Part shown: positions 1 through 12,684 of the stretch, one piece after another
Layout: the number at the start of each line of letters is the position of its first letter
Position numbering within the stretch: position 1 is the stretch's first letter
The notes under the pieces: generated by a model
Told to the model about the DNA's origin: nothing
The model's database searches: none
What the model saw: the letters and a program-made list of their open reading frames with translations, nothing else
NCBI RefSeq assembly: GCF_000204055.1
Contig: NW_006768765.1
Coordinates: 1,658,658-1,722,657 of the forward strand
Length of the DNA: 64,000 bases
Origin: Melampsora larici-populina 98AG31
Lineage: Eukaryota; Basidiomycota; Pucciniomycetes; Pucciniales; Melampsoraceae
Direction of reading: 5' to 3'
Made by a program: the position numbers and the translations under genes

Positions 1-515
1 ATTGACCTCTTGTAATCTCTCCCCAGGCGACGTACAGAACAGCCATTGCCGTTGCTTCCAAGACGCTCAAGAGTGAGAGCAAGTTGGATGATGACTGGTG
101 ACTGTGGGTTTCGACTAGTCGACATGAAGATTTCGTGTCCTTGTATGACTTCCAGAATGGCGTAGAAGCCAGCATGAGAAGTCCTCATTGATTGTCGAAA
201 CTCTACTTCTCGATCACGAAGTAAGTCATTGAGGCTGAAGTCCATTTCGAATGGCATCTTCCACCGCGCGTCATGATAACGAAGGTTTTCTAGGATTTCC
301 AAGAGATCCTCAGTATCGTCCACCTCATTGAACAGGAGATCGGTCAAGAAAGCCATCTCGTCATCATCATCAAAGAGTATGTCTCCAAATGTTGGGATAA
401 TATGTTCACCAAGCATCTCTTCTTCAATCATTTGATCATCTTCATCTTCTTGGGCTATTTGAAGAAGCTCTTCGACAGTTCTGAGAGTGTTTTTCCTTTC
501 TGACGTTCGAACCAT
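1..515 (-). CDS. PIF/Harbinger-type transposase, N-terminal part, runs off the window
   Basis: An open frame begins at the ATG at 515 and runs without a stop to the window edge, giving about 171 residues. The start is acidic. Residues from about 110 on closely resemble the transposase at 34034-35449: both have an LLRD/MLRE block, then FRQ(S/A)MRT, then NPQ(S/P)PV, then QLA(L/I)TLERLGSNGNG. In the complete copy this region precedes the DDE nuclease domain, so the catalytic part here should lie beyond the left edge. The two copies differ strongly at the N-terminus, so they belong to different subfamilies. No terminal inverted repeat like that of the complete element was found upstream (515-1437). 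Whether the copy is intact cannot be judged from this window. Confidence 0.75.
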   Translation of the reverse strand, partial: MVRTSERKNTLRTVEELLQIAQEDEDDQMIEEEMLGEHIIPTFGDILFDDDDEMAFLTDLLFNEVDDTEDLLEILENLRYHDARWKMPFEMDFSLNDLLRDREVEFRQSMRTSHAGFYAILEVIQGHEIFMSTSRNPQSPVIIQLALTLERLGSNGNGCSVRRLGRDYKRS

Positions 516-1437
516 TTGAAAATTTACTTTTGATTGGTTTTTGAGAACTTTAGAAAGATCGGGTGGGTATGGATTGGAGGTGATTGGCTTGGTCAACAAG
601 CACTATACCATTACAAGCCTGAGTTATAAAAAGCTCGGGTATCAAATCGGTCATGTTTCTTTTTACAACCGTGATTATCCAACATGCTCAATTTTTATAA
701 ACGGGCAAGTTTAAAATTTTATGGAGTTGTATAAAACTTGGTCGAATTTTTAGGAAAACGTATAAAAAATTTCAACTTGAAACCCCTTAATGTTGTTGGG
801 GTGATTATGTGTGCAAAAAATACGTGCATCAGATGATATTTTCTAAAGTTTTGTAAAACTTGTGCACACCGCACTTTCATGTCAATTTGCACACATAATC
901 ACTCCTTTGAAGAATCTGATTACTGAACTTGATCGCTAGGTTTGTTATTGAAGTTTGTCCAATCAACAGCTTTTTTGAACAGAGCATGGACGCGTCGTTT
1001 AGCTTAACAAAAGCCCTCTCTGCACGGCCGCGTCCGCGGGGAACGAGTCGTGGACTCCTCAGCCAAATTGACATGATATCCATTCCGTAAACATTTTCCG
1101 ACAAAACTGTTCGGTATACTGTTTCTTAATGATGTATCGTCATTCATTTGACTTGGAAAATTAACCTCTTATGATGACGTATAGGCGTGATGAGGGAGGA
1201 TTTGAGAACTCTCGTCTTCCCGTTACATCACCCTCATACCATTCCCGTTTTCGATGTCCCAGGAAGTACGGTTAGTTCAACTTCAAGTTCAACCGAGTTG
1301 GTAATCTCTTTTTGTCGTTTGTTCAAACTTTCATGAAGGCTTTAGACAAGAATCTACATATATTCTAGGAATATTCAATTTTCAGTTTTGAGCTTCATCC
1401 ATCTTCCTGTTATTATCGATCATCAATCTTTTCCTAC
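516..1437. other. Intergenic region with one short inverted repeat
   Basis: No coding gene is recognised here. The open frame at 877-1104 has no recognisable features. The inverted repeat at 798-817/886-905 is listed separately. The stretch up to 1437 presumably carries the promoter and 5' UTR of the gene that starts at 1438. Confidence 0.5.
798..905. repeat. Inverted repeat, 20-base arms
   Basis: The arms 798-817 (GGGGTGATTATGTGTGCAAA) and 886-905 are inverted copies matching at 19 of 20 positions, separated by 68 bases. This may be a MITE remnant. No target duplication was identified. Confidence 0.6.
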
Positions 1438-2486
1438 ATGATGCCTTCTATACGTTCTTCAAACCGTAACTCAGTCTCAGACATGAGCTTAACAGGTTCC
1501 AACACTTCATCACAAAGATCAAATAACCCAGCCTTACTACGACTCTACAGCTATGGATCTCAGAAATTAAATCAGATTGCTGGTGTAAGAGTGATGAAAG
1601 AATTTCTCAATTACAGAATCAAAACCGAACTTACACCTTTCTTTCTTTATAGCATCTTACACCACAAATCGGTCAAAAAACTTCAAACGAATCTCAATAC
1701 TACATTCCTTCTCCAATTTCATCTCCAACTATTCCATCTGGATTCAAAACCTTTGAAACTTATCCTGAAAACTTTGATAACCACAAACCAAAGTCAAATC
1801 AATTACCATTACCTAAACTCTTAAGTAGATCAACATCTAAAGTGAAAAAAGTTTTACAAGACTTTCAACACAAGAATCCACCTTCCAAAAAACCTACAGA
1901 TCGTTCATCTTTTCATCAAACCTCAAGTAAAACACACTCAACTGTTCCTCAATCAAATCAAGTTAACAGAAATACAAATATAAATAAAGAAGATCAAAGT
2001 GATGAAACACCAAAACTTACTTATAAGAAAGGTTTAATGAAATTCGATCAAAAGGAATTTATAGAACAAAAAGCAAAAGCAAAAGAAACATTAGAATTAG
2101 ATGAAGATTTAAGATTATTTGAAATCTCTGTTACTCAAATCAAAAGACAAAGAGAAGAATCAGAACATAAAGAATTAACCAGAAAAACTGAATCCAAAAA
2201 TCAAACAACTACAACATCTTCATCTTTTGAAGTTCCTACACAATCTTACTTGAAAGTCAATTCATTTCAAGCTTTTCAAACTCATTCAAAACGGTCTAGT
2301 AGCATAAACCCTCCAAGAAACGAAATCTCTGAACCTTTAGTTCTAGAAATCAATAACAATACACAAGAGGATAGCGATGAAGAAGAAGAAGAAGAAGGAT
2401 TTTCTCTCTATAAAGTCACTACTGAACAATATCAATATGAACTTAAAGAGAAAGTTATTTTACCACAATGGCCAACTCACCTTTAA
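1438..2486 (+). CDS. Low-complexity Ser/Gln/Glu-rich protein, paralogue of the convergent neighbour
   Basis: Two exons are inferred: 1438-1584 and 1653-2486. The 68-base phase-0 intron has a GTAAGA donor and a TTTATAG acceptor. Joined, they encode about 326 residues. No known domain is recognised. The protein is rich in Ser, Gln, Asn and Lys and has an acidic run (EDSDEEEEEEG) just before a conserved tail ending LPQWP. The minus-strand gene at 3578-4719 has the same layout: a short first exon, a phase-0 intron, a second exon starting with His-Leu, an acidic run, and a terminal FPKWP. The two therefore look like an inverted duplication that has diverged. Function is unknown. The low-complexity composition makes remote homology hard to judge by eye. 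Confidence 0.7.
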
Positions 2487-3577
2487 TAATGAGAATAATT
2501 TCTTTCAAACGATTTTAAATTATTTACATGTTCATTTAACTATTCGCATTTCATTTTGATTAACATATTAAACTTTTTCTTTCTACATATTTTCAAAATG
2601 TTCATTACTTTCACTTTCTTTCTCCTTGAGGACTTGTCTTTAGAAATTGATAAATATAAGATTATTATTACGATTCTACCCATAGATTTTCAAAGATCAA
2701 GTGTAAAAGAATCTAATTTGACACTCTTTCAATGCTGTACATACATATCAAGGATGTCTTCAAAGTTCTATTCTTAGTTGGAATGATCTTCTCTACAAGA
2801 ACCATGAATGGATTTGAAACGTCTTTTATATATCATCAAGATAGCCATCACTTTGAGTTTCTTTTACGTTTTCCCTTGATGGATTCTCTTTTTAGAGATC
2901 AACAGACTTTGAACTCTTGCCACAATCTTACCGATCCGTTTTTATCTACATAGCGAGTGTAAAGGTTTTTGAATTCGAGAGTCTTTGGATCGCAGTCTAT
3001 ATCTTCAAAGTTCTATGTAAGTTTTGAGTGGTAAGACTTTGGCTTGACCTGATCAAACTTTTCTTCAAGAAAAAGTCTGGAATGTAATCCCCTTAACATC
3101 TCTCAAGAAATTGATGATAATCTTGAGCTAAAACTTGACCGCTGATCAGACAGACTCTGAAAGTCAGATCCATTAACAAAAAGACTAATCTCAAACAAAT
3201 GTTTAAATAAAAAAACGAATGAAGTTCTTTAAATTGATAATACTAAAACATTTCAAGAATTACAATCAAATGATTTTCAAAAAAAATAAACACATATCAC
3301 AGATATCATTCATCACTCATTGAATTCAATAAAACAACACAAAAGAATCATCAAACAATCAATCATCAAGTTTCGTATAAGATAATTTACATCATTAATT
3401 CATATATGATATACAAACAAAAGATGATCATGATAAAAAAGGTAAGAAAAGTAAATAAATTCAATCAAGTTATAAACTAGAAAAAAAAAGGAAACCCTCC
3501 CCCAAAAAAAAAGGATGAAAAAAAAAAGAATGTAAGAAGAAAGATGTTCAAAGTGATTTAGAAAAACGGATTTTCTA
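2487..3577. other. Intergenic region between convergent genes
   Basis: AT-rich spacer receiving the 3' ends of both neighbouring genes. Only short frames without recognisable features are present. Confidence 0.5.
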
Positions 3578-4719
3578 TTAGGATTCCTTTGGCCATTTTG
3601 GAAAATGAAAAGCTTCTTCGTATTCAAGAGAATGACGATCAGAAACAGTACAAAATGAAGACCGATCATCATCATCATCATCATTGTAGTCTTCAATTTG
3701 ATTATCAAGTATAGGGTCTTGAGAAGTAGAAGAAGTAGAAGAAGAATTAATTTGAAGATCTTGAGATGAAATTGATGAGAATTGATTCAAAGAAGCTTGT
3801 AGAGTGATTTCCAAGACGTCTAGTGATAATGAATCATCAGCTCCTCTTGGTTTAGGAGGTTCAAGAAAAGAAAAACTTGAATAAGATTGAGCTCTAAACT
3901 TATGTTTAGTTGATGATTTCCTATCAAATGTCTTTCGTTTGATGATTGATGATGAGCTTTCAGTTTCAGTACGTTGATGAGAGATTCCTTTATTTAATTC
4001 GACTTTTGTTTTACTCATTAAACCTAATCCATCAGATATCGAACCACGACGGCTTTCAGTAAAACCAAAAAGATAACTTGTTTTTGTTGTTGTTTGATGA
4101 TCATCTTGAATTGGCATACTATAAAGTTCATGAAGCAAATTAGGATGATGAATAGTAGGAAATTGACTATCGATTGAAGTTTTAGGTCTAGAGATTGTAG
4201 AACTTGAAATCAGATTTGATGAAGAATGATTACAATCAACTGTTTTTCTTTTTTCTACTTTTGATGATTTGTTACGTAAGAAATTCGAAATCGATAATGA
4301 AGATTGTGATGATTTCTTTAATCTTTCAAATTGTAATCTAAATGCAGTAAGTGGAATCTTTTCAATTCCAGCAGATACAATCGATTGATGATTTTCTAAT
4401 TCAGGAACAGTCACTTTAAGATGCTAAAATAATACCATCAAAATCTCATCAGTATACTTATATTCTTTGAATTCTAATAGATAATACTAACTTTAGGTTT
4501 GTGTCGTCTAGAAGCAACCGAACCAATTGAAGAGTAAATCGAAGTTTTTTCTGAAAGATCTATTGAACCAGTCAATTCTTTAAAACTTGATTGTGAATTT
4601 TTACTTGAACAGAGTCGAGGTAAAGAGATCGGAGTGTTCTCTAAAAGGTTTATTGAACCAGTCGTATCCTTTAAGCTTGATCGTGAATTTTTACTAGGAC
4701 AGAAGCGAGGTAGAGCCAT
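3578..4719 (-). CDS. Low-complexity Ser-rich protein, paralogue of 1438-2486
   Basis: Two exons are inferred on the minus strand: 4719-4492 and 4423-3578. The intron is phase 0 with a GTTAGT donor and a TTTTAG acceptor. Together they encode about 357 residues. The first exon holds an internal repeat of roughly 35 residues (LPRFCPSKNSRSSLKD... and LPRLCSSKNSQSSFKE...). The rest is Ser/Thr-rich, with an aspartate run (DDDDDD) close to the C-terminus and a terminal FPKWP box. The exon structure and terminal box match the convergent neighbour. No domain, signal peptide or membrane segment is evident. A nuclear or cytosolic intrinsically disordered protein is a guess only. Confidence 0.7.
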
Positions 4720-6478
4720 GACTCAATAGACAACTATTTTGAACAATGATTTCTGGGCTGAAGCTATCGTGAGAGATGATGAGGATTTCAGATATATAGA
4801 TTACCAATTCGATAATCAAAAGACGGTTGAAGAAGCGTTAAAGGGGGATATGAAGCAAAGACTTAGATATGAATGAGCTCTTAAAACAATCGCTAGCGTG
4901 AATTTGAGAGGTTAAGGTATAGTGTGAAGCAGAGAAGGAGGGAATGAGTGAATGATCGAATGAAGTTATCTTATATACTAACTTTCCTCATACACTACTT
5001 AAACCTGTGAGAATTGATTAGGTGAAGTGTTTGTATGGACCATCACTAAGAGGAGAATTAATGTGATACACTTCGAGCGACTTTCTCACCAAGATTGAGA
5101 GATGAGAATTTCCATTCCATGATAACATAATCATGTGTAAATCTCATCACCATAGAAGCTCTTCAGACAATTGAGAGAAAAATCAAATCAGTCTAATTCA
5201 TACAACATGATCTCTAGATGGACCCCGTTTTGAGGGGTCCATACTCTCAAACACCATAGTAAACGGGCGGACTGTGAAGAATGAATTAAAACCATCAAGG
5301 AAGATTGGATACATTAAAGTCTCATTTATGGTTGAAAGAAGAATAATTTATAGATTGTAGTTCGGAGTACAGTAAGGCCATCGCGTGATCATCGCAGTAG
5401 CTGATCAAAGGAATTTGCTTATCATTTGATTCCTTAAAATTCTCACTTGAGCCTTACGAACTTACAAACTTGCGGCTATCGAAGCTCGTCACACTCACGA
5501 CTCACGACTCACAGTCACCACTACAATTCTAGATTCTAGCCTGCGAGATGAATTCATTGGTCTGAGTAAAACCTAAATGTGATGCGATGTGAAAGATCTG
5601 TGACTGTGAATGAAGATTCTCATTCTCTTGGTTGTTTAATTTCCTTTGGCCAATGCGAGCCTCTTATTCTCAATACATACCTCACTTGCTCAAACCCCAC
5701 GCGTCATGAAACTCTTCATGAGTGGTAGATGATACTCGATACTCACTCATGTGAGGGGAAGAGTTCGGTTTATTAAACATATGTAAACTTGTCGAGTCTT
5801 GGTTGGTTGAAGCTCATCGAGTTTGAATGCTACCTGAAGAGGCCTGCCGCCTGAAGTTGCCTTTACCTCGGAAGTATCATTCCGAGGCGCGGCACTGGAT
5901 AATTCCTCGGAACGACTCCTTCAAGGCCTACATAGAATTTGCCACAATTTATAAAAAAATTCAAGACATCCTTGGATTCCAAGATCTGAAAAAATCGTGG
6001 AGGCAGTACATATGCATTAGCAGGAAGAATCAACTTGTTGGCAAAGAATCTCAGATAAACTTGAACTTCACTCTAAACTTGTCTAGGTCTCTTTTAAAGC
6101 TCGACACAAGGCAGAAGGACCTAATCTTTATTTTTTAAAGAAAAATCAACCAAAAACCAAGCATATGAATTTCTCAATAAAACCAAAAAAAAAATCAAAC
6201 TTTCTTTTTTCCTTTTTAAAATAATAATCAATAAAACATACAAAGAAAAAAGAAAATTGACCATTAAAGACTTTAAATATATAAAGATATATATATATAC
6301 TGTATAAGAATAGACTACTTATTCCAACACATCAAAGACAGATAAATAAATTACAAAAGAAAAAACGTAAAACCAAGACATTTTTTTTCAATTTTCTAAC
6401 CAAAAAAGAAATCAATATAAAGAAAGATTAATCCAAAAAAAGATAAAACACAAAGCTTATATATATATGTATGTGTTT
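4720..6478. other. Intergenic region
   Basis: No supported gene. It contains a perfect 9-base hairpin (5218-5226/5234-5242, ATGGACCCC) and, at 6290-6480, AT-rich sequence that is likely the 3' flank of SCC3. A 103-codon frame at 5827-6138 has no recognisable homology or neighbouring signals and is not called. Confidence 0.5.
5218..5242. repeat. Short perfect hairpin
   Basis: The 9-base arms ATGGACCCC and GGGGTCCAT flank a 7-base loop. No role can be assigned. Confidence 0.5.
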
Positions 6479-9400
6479 TCATTTCTTTACTGCTCTACGA
6501 GCTCTACGTTTAATTTCAGCTAGACTGATTTCAGATCTATTATCATCATCTTCATCATCTTCTTCTTCTTCTTGATCATCACTTCTTTGAACCTCTTTTC
6601 CTTTCGCTTTCGCTTTCCCATTCCCATTCCCAACCCTCCGTTTTTTACTACCTTCACTACCTTCATTTCCTTCTTCCTCAACATTCTTATCAATCCTTTT
6701 CCTCTTAGAATGAGGTATCAGAACCGAAACCAGTGAAGATCCACGTTTTGATTGATTTTGTTTAGAAGTAGTAGAAGAAGCAAGATTGATTGAATTAGAA
6801 TTTAAAGGTGAATGATTTGGAATCAAAACACATTCAAGTTGACTACTTCTACTTCTACTTCTTAAATTTTCTTCATGATTCGTGGTCATTCCTCCATTAG
6901 ACGATTCACTTTCTAAAATCTCATTCGTTCTTCCTTTTGCTTTCTGAGTAGATCCTTTTGATGATTTCATCGTTTGTTTTTCACTTTGACTCGTCACTTT
7001 CTTAGCTGCCTCTGACCTTTTACCTTGACTTTGATGTTCCAATTGTATAGGCTCTTCTTCTTCTTCCACTTCTTCTTCATCTGAAGGAATATCATCAGAC
7101 ACTGCCCTTGCTTTTCCTTTTGCAATCGCTGAAGGTCCGGAAGTCTTCTTAGTGCCGATGTCTGGATGAGCATCCGAGCCTTCTTCAGACCCATCTTGAA
7201 TTTCTGATTGCAGTCTCTCTTGTGCTCCTTCCCCGCCTCCTTCTTGCTCTGCGCCAGGCCCAACGTTCATCGCCTCTTCATTAACCCCAACAGGCTCATC
7301 TTCCTCTTCGATAGCCTCAGTCCCATTCTTATCCGCTTTCCGGTTCAACGTAAGTTTCGCCGCACGTTTAATACCTAATGAATTACCCACATCCATATCA
7401 GAGTCATTTCCAAAAACAAAATCGGAATTCAAAACAGGTCAAGTATTACTCACTTGGATCTTTGGCCATGATTGAAATCAATCGTTTGATATAAGTACGA
7501 TAAGGATCCCAAGATTTAGAAGTAGCCGGAATTTCAATTCGATCCTTTTCCACAGAAAGATCAATCAAAGATTTACTATCGGAAAAAGTAAAATTCAAAA
7601 CCATCAATCCAAAATTAAATTTGAGAACGAAAACCCTCCTGAAAAAAAAAATCACTTACATTTTTAATGCAGATCTACCATCCATACCAATAAGAAGTGA
7701 AACCAAACCTTTAAAAAAGATTGCAATCTTATCTAATTCATTCAGATCATTTTTTTGAAATTCAATAATTTTGTTGAAAACCCATTCAATTAATTCTTGA
7801 TGTAAAGTTATATAAGATTTCGAATTTAAAATCGATTTAATACTTAATCTGGCTCCTCTAATCACAATTGTAGAACCCAATAATTTGCAAACTTTTAAAA
7901 ATTGTTCTTCAGAATCGATTTCTTCATTTAAAAAAAGTTTAAATGACTTTTGATTATTTTTTTTGAAGACAAAAATGATCATCATTAACAAATTTTTACA
8001 AAAACCAAACTTAAATTCCAAAAGCAAAAACTACTTACCTCTTTCAAACTTTCTGAAACAGTTTTAGCCAAGCCTTCTTTTTTCCTTTCAAATTGAATTT
8101 CTTTTTCATTTCCAAAACAAAATCCTTTTAAAGATCCCATTAAAATCTCAATACTTAAATCAAATACATCACCAAATCGATTAAAGTTTGATAAAATTAA
8201 ATTCGAATGTTCAAATTCAATGATACCACAACATATCGATTTAGTAAAAGTCGTGATTAACAATTCGAATTCTTCTTGATTTTTGATTTCTTTAAAACTT
8301 GTGGTTCGATCTATATATATATATATAAAAATAAGATCAGTTTAAAATCTTTGAAATTCAAATTCTCCCCCCACAAAAAAAATCACTTACACATTCTTTG
8401 ACGAGCTAATTGAGACAATTTCTTTTCTTTTTCCTTACCTTTACCTTTTTTCCCACCTACATTCACTTCCTCTTCCTCTTCCTCTTCTTCCTCTTCTCCA
8501 TCTAAATCGATTCTCATCCTTCGTTTTTCGTATTCTTTCTCCTTCATTTCATTCCCAAACCTTTCAATCTCAGCTGCAATGAATCCAGCACAACGAAATT
8601 GAGTTTGTTGATCGCAATCAATCCTTAATTGATCCGGCATTGAAGTACCATAAGAAATCAAATAAATATTTAACATGTGAATAAAAGCCTATGAATAAGA
8701 ATCACCAAGATCAGTAAGGATAAAAACGATCAAGCAATCAGTGCTTAATCAAGACACGAAAAGAAAAGATGATATTCAAAAACTCAACTGCTCTCTTAAT
8801 ATTATCACAAGCAATACATTCAGGATCAATAGCAAATTCCTTCATCAAATCCAAAAACCTATCTCTAAAGTTTGAAACCTTATCAACCAATCCTTTCAGT
8901 TCAACTTCTTTTTTCTTTTTCTCAGTTTCTTCTTCGATTCCTAAACCTTCATTGATCATTCTACTTGAATTTGCACAACTCCACATGAAATTTAATTGTA
9001 AAATTTCAATAGCTACTTCTACCATCTAGTTCGCAAGAAAATCAATAAGCCTTTTGATGATCGTAAAGAGAAAAAAGAGTTTCAGATGAAAGTGAATGGT
9101 AAACTTTACCTTTGTTTCTTCTGGATAATTTAATCGACCACGATTAGCTAACCCGAAGATAATATCAACAACGACCTGTTTCTTAACATACCCATCTACC
9201 AACATTTGATCACCGTCATCATCTTCTTCATCATTATTGATACCAAGTAAAAAACCAGAAAGGTCTCTAGTTCTAAAAAAATAAAAAACCTTAATCAATG
9301 CAAAATAAAACCGATCGATTTCATCAAGTTCGAAACCACAAGTTTCTAAATCGATCATTCTATCTCCATCATCTTCTTTAAAAGCTAAATTAATTAAATT

Positions 9401-12400
9401 CTTAAATAATGATTTATTTAAAGTTTCGATTTTTTTCTGATTGATATGTGATAATGATTTAGAATAATTTAATAAATGATTTATGGTAGATGAGATTATA
9501 CTGATTGTTCTTTGAACGTTTTGTTTAAGATATTCATTAATCAAAATATCCCAAAGGTTTTCATATGCCTAAGAAAAAACAAAACACACAAACAAAAGAT
9601 CTATCAATGAAAAGACGAAAAGGAAATCAGAAGATCAAAGGTAAAAAAAAAGTTTCATACTTACAGATACCATTCGAAGTTCAAGATAAAGTCCTAAAGA
9701 TAAAAGTTTAGGTATTCTTAAAATCTCAAACAATTTGATGGGATCATGACAATATTTAATATAAAACTTGGGTAAAACTTGGATCATCACTTTACTAATT
9801 TCAATCTTATTAGAATTTTCAATTAATTCGATTCCATCAATTTCTACATCATCTCCTTCACTTTCTTCTTCTTCTTCTTCATCTTCTTCAGTGGTGATTC
9901 CTTCTTTTTGTTTTTGTTTTTGTTTCAATTTTCGTTTTTTCTTTTTCAATTTGTCTTTTTTAATCGAACTTTCTTCTTCTGTAAGTAATTCAGTCGATTG
10001 ACTTAGAGTAACTAGAAAGATTTCAAGTAAAACGTTTTCTTCATTTTCCGTTAATTTACATCCTTCTTCAACTGATTCAAATTCTTCTTCATCTTCCTCT
10101 TCTTCATCAGTCCTCATCAATGATCCACGTCGATTTTTGTTTGATTTTGAAGTTCTACCATTCTTGGTTGTGTTTGTTATAACAGTAGAATGGTCTAATA
10201 ACAAATAATCCGACATTGATTGCCAATCACGTATAACTTCTATTTCATCCCATAAACTTTCAATCGCTAATGCGATCCTACTCTTTTCAGGGAATTCCGA
10301 TAACGATCCAATACCCATCATCCCTTCGTTCCTCCCTTCATCATCTGTAGCTTCTTCTTCCTCTTCGTCTTCTTCGGGTTCGGTTTGATTATTTGAACTT
10401 AAATCATCTTCTCGATCTTTACGTTCTTTAACCGAAATATTCCCATCTTTTCCAAATTTAATTAACAGAGAAGCCAAACATTTCAATTTCAAACCTTTTT
10501 CAACCTGATCACTTTCCATACTACTACCAACATCATTACTTGCTTTTGATTTTTTTGGGTATCTTAAACTATTAGTTCCGATTTTAATTCGTTTAGAATC
10601 ATAAACTTCATTTAAAAAGTTTTTGAAAAATTTACTAATCGATTTCCTGACTCGATTTTCTTGATCAAAAATTAATTTCATTAATTGATTTCTCTGTAAA
10701 CTTTCTAAAACTCCTCCATGTGAATCTACAATTGTTAAGATTTCAATTGCTAAACATCTTGTATTGATTTCAGGTTCTCCTATTGCAATCTCTAAAAATC
10801 TTGATTTAAATCGGGTAGTGAAATGTTGCATTGGTCCAAGATTATCTTCTTTTGAGTATAAATTTTTTAAAGCTTTCATGGCTTCGAATCTAGCTTCTTT
10901 GTTCTGATCCAAAACACAAAAAAACAGGTTTCAGAATCAAAGAAAACAGAATGATAGGATAGAAGGATATGAAAGATCCTTACAGTATCAGTCAAGACCC
11001 AACCCAAATATCGTAAATAATGACCACCCAAGAAATGGTCAGGAAGTTGATTCATCCACTGCCCTAGAGCTTGAACGCATTCGATTCGGATCTTGGGATC
11101 TGAATCTCGATATCGATGAACAAAAACCCTATAAGAGAATCAACTTATCAGCCTCTTTCTTCTTCTTCTGCAACAGAAACCTAACTAACCCATCAAAGAA
11201 ATCATTAATATGATTCTCAAGACTCTCTTTCTGATCACCAACTAAACTTTTCCTCTTTTCCCATTCATTTAATCTTTCATCACTTGTAGATCGATTATTA
11301 TTATGACTTTTACTTTTAAGATCGGTGACTTTTTTATTTAATTGATTGAATTCAATACTCACTTGAATCAAAATATCAATAAATGAACTCATCAAACCAA
11401 ACAAACAAACAAAAGTAGAAGTATGTCTAATAGATCTTAAAGAAGAAGTGGTCATACTAACTAAATAAGTTTGTAATGAATTCATTAAATCGGTTTGATA
11501 TAAAATTAAATTTTGATGTGATAAATTGATTAAAGTTTTAAAGAAATTGATTAAATTCTTTTCAAAGTTTTTTTTCGTGGTAAGTTTAAGTTTTAATGAT
11601 TTATTGATTTTTGAGTTAATGAGAGGATACGCATGATTAGGTACCTAGTTTGATCGGATAAGGCGTGTTGTGATTGGTTCGTAAGATAAAAAAACGCGTA
11701 CTTTTGTTCATCAGATTCGGTTTGACAGATGTTAGAAAAGTTTTTTCTTTTCAAATCATCAGGGAAATGAGAGCTTTAAAGAATTTGGTGTCTTACTAAC
11801 CTTTTTGAATTCTTCTTGAATATCATCTAATCTTTCAGGAACTGCATCTAGATCTAAGGCTTCATCTTTATCAATACTATTATTACAACCACAACACTAT
11901 TTCACCCAAAAAGACAAATGTTTAACTTTAATAATCAGGGTAAGCTTATTGAGGGCAAAAATTGACTAACTCTTAGAATACAATTAATCATAAGCGCGAT
12001 TGCTTCCGCTCGAGCTTCTTCGTTTGAATCGGTTTCATTTGAATCTTTACCTTTATACATCTCGATCCAATCTTCCAAAGTAGGTTCGATAGCCGAGCTA
12101 CCTTTCTGGATCGAATCTGATTGAATGGTTTTAAAACAATGTTTAATAGATTTTCAAGAGAATGAGCTAAAAAAAGGACAAAGACTAACTAAAGAGGTCA
12201 TTATCTTGTGAAATGATATAATCAGATTTTACATGGTTTCCTAACTCTCTATCACTCCTAACACCTTCATCAAGATCATGATCATTTTCTTGAGCTTGAT
12301 TTCGTTTTGGGTTTTGATTAGTCGTTGATTTGGCTTTAGGTTTCTTAATTGGAGTTTTACGCGTTCGAACTGGTTTTTTAGATCCGATGACTTTTTTCGA

Positions 12401-12684
12401 TTTCTTTCGATGATGATCTGATGAAGGTGAAGAAGGTATGTTTTCTTCTTCTTCTTCATCTGAATCTGGATTTGATACTGGTTGAATTTGAATTGGTTTT
12501 TTGACTCGCGATGAACGTCTTCTTGGACTTGATTGGTTTTGATTTGGCGAATCAGCTTGAAAAGAAAGTTATCATTAGTTTTTCTTTTGGATAGATTCTG
12601 TTAATGATGAAAATGAGAAATCGAAAACTCACGATTTGATTGTAAACTTGAAGTTGGATTCCTTGCTGTTTTCTGTTTTGCCAT
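6479..12684 (-). CDS. SCC3: Cohesin subunit SCC3 / STAG (stromalin)
   Basis: Fourteen exons are inferred (minus): 12684-12633, 12555-12190, 12116-11971, 11896-11801, 11644-11190, 11128-10984, 10903-9665, 9568-9110, 9025-8789, 8688-8391, 8310-8039, 7946-7660, 7575-7454, 7374-6479. All junction phases agree and encode about 1689 residues. SCC3/STAG binds the kleisin of the cohesin ring and supports DNA loading and sister-chromatid cohesion in the nucleus. The STAG core is clear: LINCILRCCGC, then YPLINSK, then the SxRxxRHTSTF helix. The stromalin conservative domain follows (from about residue 372), with VFVHRYRDSDPKIR, LRYLGWVLTDT and ALKNLYSKEDN. Ser/basic and acidic tails make it longer than the usual 1000-1250 residues. 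The C-terminal end is rich in acidic runs and Lys/Arg. The start (MAKQKTARNP) is the first ATG before a short first exon. Exons 12-14 rest on splice signals and frame only. Confidence 0.9.

Noticed and set aside
5827..6138. 103-codon plus frame
   Set aside because: No recognisable motif, no splice partner and no neighbouring gene signals; length compatible with chance.
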